Shown: piece by piece, positions 25,307-33,910 of the stretch
How the letters are laid out: each line of letters begins with the position of its first letter
Numbering within the stretch: position 1 is the first letter of the stretch
Assembly: GCA_001898465.1 (NCBI GenBank)
Contig: MKTX01000007.1
Span: 310,001 to 374,000, forward strand
Direction of reading: 5' to 3'
Source: Sphingobacteriales bacterium 39-19
GTDB lineage: Bacteria > Bacteroidota > Bacteroidia > Chitinophagales > Chitinophagaceae
Length of the DNA stretch: 64,000 bases
The notes under the pieces: generated by a model
What the model was told of the DNA's origin: nothing
Database searches by the model: none
The model's input: only the letters and a program-made list of their open reading frames with translations
Program-made: the position numbers and the translations under genes

Positions 25307-26686
25307 ATGAAATATATAAATAAAATATTACTGCTGCTCATTTTCATTACAGGGGCTACTGCCTGTAAGAAAGCATTAGATGTAGAGCCAAAACAGTCAA
25401 TAGATGCCGGCACGGCACTCCAAAATGACCAGGATGTAAACTCATTGGTAATTGGTATTTACTCCCGGATGGGTAGCCCTAACCTATATGGTACCAATTT
25501 ATTATTAATGCCAGACCTATTAGGCAGCGATGATGTATGCGAATGGAGGGGTACATTCTCCTCTCCCGATGATATTGCCAGCAAAGCAATGGATAGAAAT
25601 AATACCGATGCCGACCTGATTTGGGAAACTGCTTATGATGCAATCAATATGGCAAATACAGTAATCGGCGCTTTAGATGTAGTGAAAGATGCTGATTTAA
25701 AAAAGCAACTGGAAGGAGAAGCATTATTTATGAGAGGCATCATGCATTTTGAATTGGTAAGGTTATTTGCTTTGCCCTGGGGAGCCACTGCCGATAATAC
25801 CCAGCTGGGTGTGGTTATAAAAACAACAGCTACTAAAAATGAAGTGGACGCAGGTATGAGTTACCCCCGGAATACAGTGAAAGAAGTATATGCACAAATT
25901 ATTACCGACCTTACGAATGCAGTAACTCTTTTACCCGAAGAAAATCCCAAACGGGTTACCAAATATACAGCGCTTGCTTTTTTAAGCCGGGTGTACCTGC
26001 AACAGCAAAATTATGCCGCTGCAAGAGATGCTGCGAATGCAGTAATTGAAAGCGGCTATTTTTCATTGAATGCATCTGTTACAGCCGTTTTTACAAATAA
26101 GGATACAAAAGAATCTATTTGGGAAATTCAGCAAAATGAACAAAATAATGCGGGTACAGCCAATAATGGGATGGCTACTTTTTATGCCAGCTTACCAGGT
26201 ATAGGCCGTGCTGATGTAAGAATAAATGATGATTTTGTTGCAAATAGTTATCCTCTTGATGATTTAAGGCAAATATTATGGTATTACCAGGGTACTGGGG
26301 CAAGGCCCAATCATACCTATTGTTCCAAATGGACTTCCTTTAGCCAAAACTTGCCGGTTGTTCGCCTGGCAGAAATGTACCTGACCCGGGCAGAAGGCAA
26401 CCTGGAAATGGGAACGAATGTTGGCGCTACCCCGGGTGAAGATATGGCAATGGTAAAAAATCCCTTGCGCACAAACTCAACCGCACCCGCCAGCCCTACT
26501 TTAGATGATGTGAGAAATGAACGTTTTATAGAACTGGCATTTGAAGGCCAGCGCATCCACGATCTAAGAAGGTTACGTATGCCTACCGGAATTTATGAAT
26601 GGAATTCACCAAAACTGGTAATGCCCATACCTCAAAGAGAAATTGATGCTACTAGTGGTGTGCTGGAACAGAATCCGGGTTACTAA
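25307..26686 (+). CDS. SusD/RagB family nutrient-binding lipoprotein
   Basis: Protein of 459 residues. The signal ends in the lipobox TGATAC (Cys about residue 20). The SusD fold is shown by LDVEPKQSIDAGTAL, repeated TPR-like helices, EALFMRGIMHFELVRLFA, TKYTALAFLSRVYLQQQNY and the C-terminal block ERFIELAFEGQRIHDLRR plus a final VMPIPQREIDA and NPGY. It forms the surface lid on the SusC channel. Shorter than many SusD proteins (500-600 residues), like the peptide-binding RagB group; that comparison is only by length. A strong terminator follows at 26705. Confidence 0.95.
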   Translation: MKYINKILLLLIFITGATACKKALDVEPKQSIDAGTALQNDQDVNSLVIGIYSRMGSPNLYGTNLLLMPDLLGSDDVCEWRGTFSSPDDIASKAMDRNNTDADLIWETAYDAINMANTVIGALDVVKDADLKKQLEGEALFMRGIMHFELVRLFALPWGATADNTQLGVVIKTTATKNEVDAGMSYPRNTVKEVYAQIITDLTNAVTLLPEENPKRVTKYTALAFLSRVYLQQQNYAAARDAANAVIESGYFSLNASVTAVFTNKDTKESIWEIQQNEQNNAGTANNGMATFYASLPGIGRADVRINDDFVANSYPLDDLRQILWYYQGTGARPNHTYCSKWTSFSQNLPVVRLAEMYLTRAEGNLEMGTNVGATPGEDMAMVKNPLRTNSTAPASPTLDDVRNERFIELAFEGQRIHDLRRLRMPTGIYEWNSPKLVMPIPQREIDATSGVLEQNPGY

Positions 26687-26704
26687 AATTTAATCATCAT
26701 CATG

Positions 26705-26753
26705 GTGAAAAGCAAGCAGGATAATAATTAACTTTATCCTGCCCGCTTTTCAC
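26705..26753 (+). terminator. Rho-independent terminator after SusD
   Basis: Arms GTGAAAAGC/GCTTTTCAC and, inside, GCAGGATA/TATCCTGC form a long, almost perfect stem with an 11-nt loop, followed by a T-rich tract. It lies between SusD and the M14 gene, so the peptidase may be a separate unit or read-through controlled. Confidence 0.8.
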
Positions 26754-26787
26754 TTTTTTATTTTTTTACTTCCAAAATATTTTCAAT

Positions 26788-29313
26788 TTGAAAAAGTTCT
26801 TTTTTATTGCAGTTTTATTCATTGCTTCATTCTCATCTCATGCACAAATAAAATCACCGGAACAATTTTTAGGCTACGAAATAGGTACCCGGTTTACCCG
26901 GCACGATAATATTGTAGCCTATTTTAATTATATCGCAAATGCTGTACCGGCGCTTGTAAAATTAGAACAGTACGGCGAAACCAATGAACACAGGCCACTA
27001 TACCTTGCCTTTGTGTCAACTGCAGAAAATATAAAGAACCTGGAAAGTATACGGCTTAATAATTTGCGCCTGGCTCATATGGCCAAAGATAAAATGAACC
27101 CTACCGAAGATGCCCCGGCCATTGTATGGTTGAGCTATAATGTACATGGTAATGAAGCCGCTTCTTCTGAGGCCGCCATGCTTACCCTCTTTGCAATGGT
27201 AAACCCGGCGAATACCCAAACAAAAGAATGGGCAAAAAACACGGTAGTTGTAATAGATCCATGCCTGAACCCCGATGGGAGAGACCGTTATGTAAATTGG
27301 TACAACAGTATGGTAGGTACAAATTTTAATCCGGAGAAAATAGCAAGAGAACACCATGAACCCTGGCCGGGCGGCAGAAGCAACCATTATAATTTTGATT
27401 TAAACCGGGATTGGGCCTGGCAAACACAGGTAGAAAGCAGGGCAAGGGTTGCGCAATATAATAAATGGCTTCCCCAGGTACATGTAGATTATCATGAACA
27501 GGGTTATAACGACCCTTATTATTTTGCACCAGCGGCTAAACCATATCATGAAGTGCTAACAAAATGGCAAAGGGATTTCCAGGTAACCATCGGAAAAAAT
27601 CATGCAAAATATTTTGATCAAAATGGATGGTTGTATTTTACCAATGTCCGTTTCGATCTTTTTTATCCTTCTTATGGCGATACGTACCCGCTTTATAATG
27701 GATCTATTGGTATGACGTATGAGCAAGGGGGCATTGGCGCAGGACTAGGCATCATCACACATGAGCAGGATACGCTTACCCTTCGGGATCGGGTACTGCA
27801 TCATTATACAACCGGGCTTAGTACCATTGAAGTATCTTCTAAAAATGCAGCCAGCCTGGTTAAGGAATTTCATACTTATTTTACTCATGCAGTAAACGGT
27901 AACGTAGGCGAATATAAAACCTATGTAATAAAAAATAAGGCCGGTGATGCAGCCCGCATACAATCATTAATAAGCTTGCTGGATAAAAATAATATTCAAT
28001 ACGGAACCGCCAGCGGGAGCAGTAAAGGATATCATTATTTCAATAAAAAAGAAGAAGCTTTTACCATTTCACCCGGCGACCTGGTAGTAAGCGCAACCCA
28101 ACCTAAAGCGGCGATGGTAAAAGTTTTATTTGAGCCGCAATCAAAACTGGAAGATTCGGCAACTTATGATATTACTGCCTGGGCTTTACCGTATGTATAT
28201 GGCCTGGATGCTTTTGCAACTAAGCAAATGATAAATGTAAATATCGGAAAAGTGTTACCGGATTTTATCCCTAATAATCCTGCAGATGCTTATGGCTATG
28301 TAATTCGGTGGGAGGGCACTTCCTCGGCAAAAGCAGTTGCACAATTGCTTGCAAAAGGAATAAAAATGCGATTCTCACAAGAGCCATTTGCTGTAAGCGG
28401 CCAGCAATTTGAAAGGGGTTCGGTGATCATCACAAAAAAAGGCAATACAGGGTTTGGTAATTATTTATGGAATGAAGTTGCCAAAATTTGCAATGAAAAT
28501 AAAGTACAAATGAATGCGGTAAATACAGGCATGGTACAAAAAGGTTACGATTTTGGAAGCGACCTGGTACATGCATTAATAGCGCCAAAAGTAGCCATGC
28601 TCACAGGTGAAGGGGTAAGCTCTACAGCCGCCGGCGATGTATGGAGTTTTTTTGATAATGAATTAAAATATAAGATCACCCTTATTAATGCATCTGATTT
28701 TAACCGCATCAACTTGTATGATATTGATGTATTGATACTGCCCGATGGCTACTATCGATTCTTAAATGATAAAGAATCGGCTGCGGCCTTTCAGCACTGG
28801 ATTGAAAAAGGAGGACGGGTAATTGCTCTTGAAAGCGCCGTTTCTCAATTGTCCAGGCAGGAGTGGAGTATTTTAAAATCGAAGACTGAGGATGCTGATA
28901 AAACCAAAGAAAAAAATAAGGAAGATTATAGCGCCCTTCTGCCATACGAAAGCAGGGAAAGGGATCCCTTGTCAAACAGTACGCCGGGGGCTATATTTAA
29001 AGTAGATGTGGATAATACCCACCCTTTAATGTATGGATACCCTTCCTACTATTACACGTTAAAAATGGATAATTCGGTATATGAATTTATAAAAGAAGGA
29101 GGCTGGAATGCAGGCGTATTAAAAAAAGAAAATCAAATGGCCGGTTATGTGGGATATAAATTAAGCCCCTTGTTAAAAGACGGTTTATTATTTGGGGTAC
29201 AGGATATGGGCAACGGGAGTATTACTTACCTCAGCGATAATGTATTGTTCCGGAATTTTTGGGAAAATGGAAAACTCATGTTTTGTAATTCGGTGTTTAT
29301 GGTAGGGCAGTAA
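26788..29313 (+). CDS. M14 family zinc carboxypeptidase, exported
   Basis: Protein of 841 residues with signal peptide KKFFFIAVLFIASFSSHAQ. The M14 zinc site is complete: H120-G-N-E123 in SYNVHGNEAASSEA, then NPDGRDR, DLNRDW and H236 in VDYHEQGYNDPYYF. TYEQGGIGAG downstream supplies the usual late Glu. A large region (about 380-841) follows the catalytic part and ends with a ThuA/GATase-like stretch (VLILPDGYYRF). It likely trims peptides or peptidoglycan-type substrates outside the cytoplasm. The start is TTG at 26788, directly before the signal peptide. Downstream of SusC/SusD after a terminator. Confidence 0.93.
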   Translation: MKKFFFIAVLFIASFSSHAQIKSPEQFLGYEIGTRFTRHDNIVAYFNYIANAVPALVKLEQYGETNEHRPLYLAFVSTAENIKNLESIRLNNLRLAHMAKDKMNPTEDAPAIVWLSYNVHGNEAASSEAAMLTLFAMVNPANTQTKEWAKNTVVVIDPCLNPDGRDRYVNWYNSMVGTNFNPEKIAREHHEPWPGGRSNHYNFDLNRDWAWQTQVESRARVAQYNKWLPQVHVDYHEQGYNDPYYFAPAAKPYHEVLTKWQRDFQVTIGKNHAKYFDQNGWLYFTNVRFDLFYPSYGDTYPLYNGSIGMTYEQGGIGAGLGIITHEQDTLTLRDRVLHHYTTGLSTIEVSSKNAASLVKEFHTYFTHAVNGNVGEYKTYVIKNKAGDAARIQSLISLLDKNNIQYGTASGSSKGYHYFNKKEEAFTISPGDLVVSATQPKAAMVKVLFEPQSKLEDSATYDITAWALPYVYGLDAFATKQMINVNIGKVLPDFIPNNPADAYGYVIRWEGTSSAKAVAQLLAKGIKMRFSQEPFAVSGQQFERGSVIITKKGNTGFGNYLWNEVAKICNENKVQMNAVNTGMVQKGYDFGSDLVHALIAPKVAMLTGEGVSSTAAGDVWSFFDNELKYKITLINASDFNRINLYDIDVLILPDGYYRFLNDKESAAAFQHWIEKGGRVIALESAVSQLSRQEWSILKSKTEDADKTKEKNKEDYSALLPYESRERDPLSNSTPGAIFKVDVDNTHPLMYGYPSYYYTLKMDNSVYEFIKEGGWNAGVLKKENQMAGYVGYKLSPLLKDGLLFGVQDMGNGSITYLSDNVLFRNFWENGKLMFCNSVFMVGQ

Positions 29314-29445
29314 AGCGGCTTTTCAAAACCGGGGTTCATGTAAAAATGTACAGGAAATCTTCCCGGAGATTTCTCACACCCCAATTGATGTCAATTAAAT
29401 TTAGGTTACTTTTATTTTAAATTTTTTCATATAAAACTTACAACT

Positions 29446-30003
29446 ATGTTAATCTGGATCATTCTTGGGATCGTGGTATTATTCGTTATCTGGTTTATTG
29501 GGATGTATAACGGAATGGTAAAGGCAAAAATAAAAATTGATAATGCCTGGAGCGATATCAGTGTTTTTCTTAAAAAACGTTTTGATCTTATTCCCAATCT
29601 TGTAAATACAGTAAAAGGGTATGCCGCACATGAAAGCCAGACTTTTGAAAAAGTAGTACAGGCCCGTAATGCGGCCGTATCTGTAGCGCCCGGTGATGTA
29701 GTAGGTATGGCTGCTGCCAATCAACAGCTGGGTGGCGCTTTAAGGGGTTTGCTTGCCATTGCAGAAAATTATCCCGACCTTAAAGCCAATGCCCAGTTTT
29801 TAGAACTGCAAACGGCTTTACAAAACATTGAAGGCGAACTGGGAAATTCAAGGCGTTATTACAATGCTACCGTGCGTGACTTTAACACTTCCATCCAGCA
29901 GTTCCCGGGTGTGTTGGTTGCCAATATGGCCGGCTTTAAAGCCCGTGAGTTTTTTGAACTTGAAGACGCAGCCGAAGCCAAAAATGTGGAAGTGAAGTTT
30001 TAA
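29446..30003 (+). CDS. lemA: LemA family protein
   Basis: Protein of 185 residues. An N-terminal membrane helix (LIWIILGIVVLFVIWFIGMYNGM) is followed by a helical bundle with the LemA signature DNAWSDISVFLKKRFDLIPNLV and LQNIEGELGNSRRYYNATVRDFN. The C-terminus FELEDAAEAKNVEVKF is typical. LemA proteins are membrane-anchored coiled bundles of unknown mechanism. It lies 9 nt before the DUF2207 gene, a pairing common across bacteria. Confidence 0.95.
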   Translation: MLIWIILGIVVLFVIWFIGMYNGMVKAKIKIDNAWSDISVFLKKRFDLIPNLVNTVKGYAAHESQTFEKVVQARNAAVSVAPGDVVGMAAANQQLGGALRGLLAIAENYPDLKANAQFLELQTALQNIEGELGNSRRYYNATVRDFNTSIQQFPGVLVANMAGFKAREFFELEDAAEAKNVEVKF

Positions 30004-30012
30004 CAGCAAAGG

Positions 30013-31725
30013 ATGAAAAAGGCGATTGTTTATTTCCTGTTTTTCTTAGTAACCCTGCCATCTGTATGGGCACAGGGGTATCGTATAAAATTATACCAGG
30101 TACATGTGCTGGTAAACCAGGATGCTTCTTTGAGTATTACTGAAACCATTGATGTTAATTTTTCAGAAAGCCATCATGGTATTTTTCGGCTAATACCATT
30201 TAAATATAAGATGCAAACTTTGCCCGCAGGCAAAGAAAAAGCAAACCGCCAATTAGAATCACATGGATTTGCACAAACCATTATTGAAGATATATCGGTG
30301 CCTGGATGGAAATATGCGGTAAGCAATACCGGTAATTATAAAGAAATAAAAATTGGCGATAAGAAAAAATATGTGGATGGCGATCAGCAATATATTATAA
30401 AATACAAGATGCTGAATGCCATTAATTTTTTTAAAGATCATTCAGAATTATATTTAAACATTATTGGCGATAAGTGGGAGGTGGATATTGATTCTGTTGT
30501 TTTTTCAATCTCGTTGTACCAGGCTTTGCCCGATACGGCTGCTTATTTTGTAGCTACCGGTTTCATGGGATCCAGAGACAATCAAACCTGTACGGCCTGG
30601 AGTGGGAATAAAATATTTTCAGGAAATACAACGAGGCCTTTACAACCCGGTGAAGCATTAACTGTAGGCATCACTTTTCCAAACGGGTTTCTGATACAGC
30701 AAGATTATATGCGCCGGGGAATGTATTGGCTGCTATTTCCCTTGTTCGTTTTTGGAATAATGTTTTGGGTGTGGCACCGGTGGGGGAAAGATGAAAAATT
30801 AACTGTAACTACAGAATTTTATCCGCCGGAAAATGTAAGCCCCGGTATAGCAGGATATATCATTGATAATATGCTCAATAAAAGAGATCTTACTGCATTG
30901 GTACCCTATTGGGGTGCGGGCGGCTATTTACAAGTGAAGGAAACACAAACAAAATCAATGCTGGGCCTCATTAAAAACAGTGAATACGAGTTTATTAAAT
31001 TAAAAGACCTGCCTCTTACAGCCCGGAGTTTTGAAAAAACTCTTTTTAATGGCATTTTTGAAACAGGCGATACAGTTGCATTAAGCAGCCTGAAAGATGT
31101 ATTGTACAAAACAATGAATATTGCCAAAAAAGAACTGGAATCTGAAGTGGACAGGGGAGATTATTATGTAAAATATTCGAGAGGGATGGGCTGCCTTATT
31201 CCTTTTGCCGGTTTGCTTTTATTGGCATATGGCGTCATTTATTTATTCAATTTTTGGGGCGATCCTTATTGGTACCCGTTAGCCATGATTACTAGTGCTC
31301 TCATTATCATTTTTTTTGGCGCTTTTATGACTAAAAAAACCGGAAAGGGAAATGAGTTGTATAAAAAACTACTGGGGTTTAAGGAATTTATAAAAACAGT
31401 TGAGCAGGAAAGGCTGGCTTATTTCTTAAAAGAAGATCCACAATATTTTGACAAGGTATTGCCCTACGCCATTGTTTTTAATGTGGCAGATTCCTGGAAA
31501 GATAAATTAAAAGGGCTGGATGTGCCGCCCCCTAATTGGTATGTAGGGAACTATAATGGATTTACCACAGGTATGTTTTTAAATAGTCTCGATCACTCCA
31601 TGAATGAGATGTCGAAAAGTTTTTATAGCGCTCCCAGTAGTAGCGGCAGTAGTGGAGGAAGCTGGAGCGGTGGGGGGGGCTTTTCGGGTGGCGGTTTTGG
31701 GGGTGGTGGCGGCGGCGCCTGGTAA
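30013..31725 (+). CDS. DUF2207 membrane protein, partner of LemA
   Basis: Protein of 570 residues. A signal peptide (KKAIVYFLFFLVTLPSVWAQ) leads an extracytoplasmic beta domain (about 20-230, including LVNQDASLSITETIDVNF and GIFRLIPFKYK), then a membrane helix (about 236-254), a cytoplasmic part, two more helices (about 395-440) and a tail of Ser and Gly ending GGGFGGGGGGAW. This order is that of DUF2207 proteins. Function unknown; the LemA gene is 9 nt upstream. The Gly-rich tail is typical of the family. Confidence 0.92.
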   Translation: MKKAIVYFLFFLVTLPSVWAQGYRIKLYQVHVLVNQDASLSITETIDVNFSESHHGIFRLIPFKYKMQTLPAGKEKANRQLESHGFAQTIIEDISVPGWKYAVSNTGNYKEIKIGDKKKYVDGDQQYIIKYKMLNAINFFKDHSELYLNIIGDKWEVDIDSVVFSISLYQALPDTAAYFVATGFMGSRDNQTCTAWSGNKIFSGNTTRPLQPGEALTVGITFPNGFLIQQDYMRRGMYWLLFPLFVFGIMFWVWHRWGKDEKLTVTTEFYPPENVSPGIAGYIIDNMLNKRDLTALVPYWGAGGYLQVKETQTKSMLGLIKNSEYEFIKLKDLPLTARSFEKTLFNGIFETGDTVALSSLKDVLYKTMNIAKKELESEVDRGDYYVKYSRGMGCLIPFAGLLLLAYGVIYLFNFWGDPYWYPLAMITSALIIIFFGAFMTKKTGKGNELYKKLLGFKEFIKTVEQERLAYFLKEDPQYFDKVLPYAIVFNVADSWKDKLKGLDVPPPNWYVGNYNGFTTGMFLNSLDHSMNEMSKSFYSAPSSSGSSGGSWSGGGGFSGGGFGGGGGGAW

Positions 31726-31822
31726 TCCATGTACTGCAATTGATTGTGTTTACAAATTGAATGGACCACCCCATGATGATATAATTATTTACCGGCCCTA
31801 TTCCATTAATTACCCTGATACT

Positions 31823-32515
31823 ATGAAAAAAAGTTTTGGCGATAAAGTAATCGATTTTAACCGTAGCTTACATTATACAGGCGACCTGCCCAATGGATTT
31901 AAGGTAATGAATCCTTATATGGACAACCCCGAAACTATGGAGGTGATGAAAGCCTTTTATCATAAGTTTTACAATGATTCTAATAAGCGAAAATTTATTA
32001 TCGGTATTAATCCAAGCCGCCATGGGGCTGGCGTTACAGGCGTTCCCTTTACAGATACGAAGCGCTTAGAAAGTATTTGTGGTATTAAAATGGCTTCGGC
32101 TCACACGCACGAAGTTTCATCCGTTTTTTTATATGATATGATCACTGAATATGGAGGGGCAGCGGATTTCTATAACAAATTTTATATTAATTCACCCTTT
32201 CCATTAGCCATTGTACGGATTACTAAAGAAAGAAAATGGCTAAATGCTAATTATTACGATGACCCGGCTCTTTTTGAAATGGTAAAAGAATATATGATCC
32301 TGTCCTTAAAGAAACATATCAGCCTGGGGCTGGATACTTCTGAAGTGTTTATTTTAGGAAAGAAAAATGCAGATTTTATTCAAAAATTAAATAGAGAAGA
32401 AAATTTTTTTGATCGTTTACATGTGCTGGAACATCCCAGGTACATACAACAATATAAATCAAAAGATAAACAAACCTATATTGATAAATATCTTTTGGCT
32501 TTAACTCAATCGTAA
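31823..32515 (+). CDS. Uracil-DNA glycosylase superfamily protein (SMUG2-like, DUF4918)
   Basis: Protein of 230 residues. The key motif FIIGINPSRHGAGVTGVPFT matches motif 1 of the SMUG2-like (DUF4918) uracil-DNA glycosylases, which remove uracil and oxidised pyrimidines from DNA. A second conserved patch is EVFILGKKNADFI, and HVLEHPRYIQQY near the end corresponds to the catalytic motif 2 (H-P-R). I choose the ATG at 31823; the frame is open upstream only as overlap with the DUF2207 tail. Monocistronic. Confidence 0.85.
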   Translation: MKKSFGDKVIDFNRSLHYTGDLPNGFKVMNPYMDNPETMEVMKAFYHKFYNDSNKRKFIIGINPSRHGAGVTGVPFTDTKRLESICGIKMASAHTHEVSSVFLYDMITEYGGAADFYNKFYINSPFPLAIVRITKERKWLNANYYDDPALFEMVKEYMILSLKKHISLGLDTSEVFILGKKNADFIQKLNREENFFDRLHVLEHPRYIQQYKSKDKQTYIDKYLLALTQS

Positions 32516-32592
32516 CATAGGGCGGTTTTCTTTTTTGCATGCGTTTTAAGAATAAGCTGGCAACATCTTTGTAAATTACATAAAATAAAAAA

Positions 32593-33129
32593 ATGAAAAC
32601 GAAATACATCATTATAGGAGGTGCAGTAGCAGCAATTACCGGCATGCTGGCATTACAAAGTTGCCGCAGCATTCCTAAAGGAGCGAAAGCCGTTCAAAAT
32701 TTTGATAAAAAGAAATACCTGGGAACATGGTATGAAATAGCAAGGCTTGATTTTACATTTGAGCGGGACCTGGATCATACTACTGCTGAGTACTCTCTTA
32801 ATGAGGATGGCAGTATAAAAGTGGTAAACCGGGGACATAATTATAAAACGGGTAAAATGAAAGAAGCCGTGGGGAAGGCAAAATTTGTGGGTGCGGATAC
32901 CGAAGCAAAACTTAAAGTATCTTTCTTTGGGCCTTTTTATGCAGGGTATAATGTATTGGCTATTGATGAAGATTATCAGTATGCATTGGTAGCCGGAAAA
33001 AATTTAAAATATCTATGGATATTATCCCGAAAAAAGACAATACCGGAGAATGTAAAAGAAAATTATTTAGCCATTGCCCAAAACCTGGGCTATCAAACCG
33101 CCGACCTGCTGTGGGTAAACCAGGATTAG
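32593..33129 (+). CDS. Lipocalin family lipoprotein (Blc-like)
   Basis: Protein of 178 residues. The N-terminal signal ends in LALQSC (Cys 24), a reasonable lipobox. The lipocalin start motif is KYLGTWYEIARLDFTFERD (G-x-W-Y at 44-47), followed by TAEYSLNEDGSIKVVNRG and the late block YALVAGKNLKYLWILSR. Bacterial outer membrane lipocalins bind fatty acids or lysophospholipids, often under stress. Ends at a bidirectional terminator shared with ferritin. Confidence 0.93.
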   Translation: MKTKYIIIGGAVAAITGMLALQSCRSIPKGAKAVQNFDKKKYLGTWYEIARLDFTFERDLDHTTAEYSLNEDGSIKVVNRGHNYKTGKMKEAVGKAKFVGADTEAKLKVSFFGPFYAGYNVLAIDEDYQYALVAGKNLKYLWILSRKKTIPENVKENYLAIAQNLGYQTADLLWVNQD

Positions 33130-33148
33130 GTAATGGTATGATATAAAA

Positions 33149-33176
33149 AAAGCTACCCATTTAAATGGGTAGCTTT
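33149..33176. terminator. Bidirectional rho-independent terminator
   Basis: A perfect 28-nt palindrome whose arms contain AAAGCTACCC/GGGTAGCTTT. It is flanked by A on the left and T on the right, between the convergent lipocalin and ferritin genes. Confidence 0.85.
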
Positions 33177-33193
33177 CTTTCAAAAAATAACCA

Positions 33194-33745
33194 TTAAGGT
33201 TTTTCTTCTGTTGCATTCCTGGCCAGTGCAGCATCGTCTGGCGCTTTTTCCAGTGCTTTGTCCAGGGTAAACAAAGATTCATCTGAAGCCCTGTCGCCAC
33301 CGGCAATTTTTAATTTATCAATGAGGTTCATGGCTAATTTTTCTTCTTCAATTTGTTCTTTTACGAACCATTGGGCAAAGTTCCAGGTAGCCCAGTCTTT
33401 TTGTTTCATGGCCATATCTACCAATAAATAAATCCCTTCGGTATTATCTACCTCGTGTTTAAAAATTTTATTAAAGCAATCCGTTAAACTTTTAGGATCG
33501 GCAGGAGGAGCTGCCAATGCTTCAATTTTTGGTTTTCCACCCCGCTCCAATATGTATTCCATGATTTTTATCATGTGGTTTCGCTCTTCATGCGCATGCC
33601 GGAATAAGAAATTAGCAATGCCAGCATAGCCTTTATCATCGGCCCATACGCCGTATGATAAATATATTTGTGAAGCATTCCCTTCTTTGGTCATTTGTTT
33701 ATTTAATGCATCATGCATCGGCTTACTAAGCCTGCTTGTATCCAT
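33194..33745 (-). CDS. Ferritin
   Basis: Protein of 183 residues. The four-helix ferritin fold is supported by the metal-binding pattern RHAHEERNHMIKIMEYILERGG, an early Glu in TKEGNASQIYLSYG and NFAQWFVKEQIEEEKLAMNLIDKL. It stores iron as a 24-subunit shell in the cytoplasm. The C-terminal tail (about 20 residues, Ala/Asp-rich) is longer than in E. coli FtnA. Monocistronic. Confidence 0.94.
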   Translation of the reverse strand: MDTSRLSKPMHDALNKQMTKEGNASQIYLSYGVWADDKGYAGIANFLFRHAHEERNHMIKIMEYILERGGKPKIEALAAPPADPKSLTDCFNKIFKHEVDNTEGIYLLVDMAMKQKDWATWNFAQWFVKEQIEEEKLAMNLIDKLKIAGGDRASDESLFTLDKALEKAPDDAALARNATEEKP

Positions 33746-33910
33746 AATAGAAGTGTAAGATTTAGTGTATAATTAAAAAGTTACAATTTTTATGCCGCAT
33801 ATCGGTACCTTTTAATAGCCGGTAATTTTAAATTTTCCGGCAATTAAATTGGGGAAATAGGGATTTTTTTCCCCTATTTTAGCAATAGGTAAAAGGATGT
33901 TGGGCTTTCG

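Noticed and set aside
29354..29373. Hairpin GAAATCT/AGATTTC after the M14 gene
   Set aside because: The stem is short, the loop GC-rich and no T-run follows, so a terminator or regulator cannot be supported.
31604..31822. Upstream extension of the SMUG2-like gene
   Set aside because: It overlaps the Gly-rich coding tail of DUF2207 in another frame and is not protein-like in its own composition.
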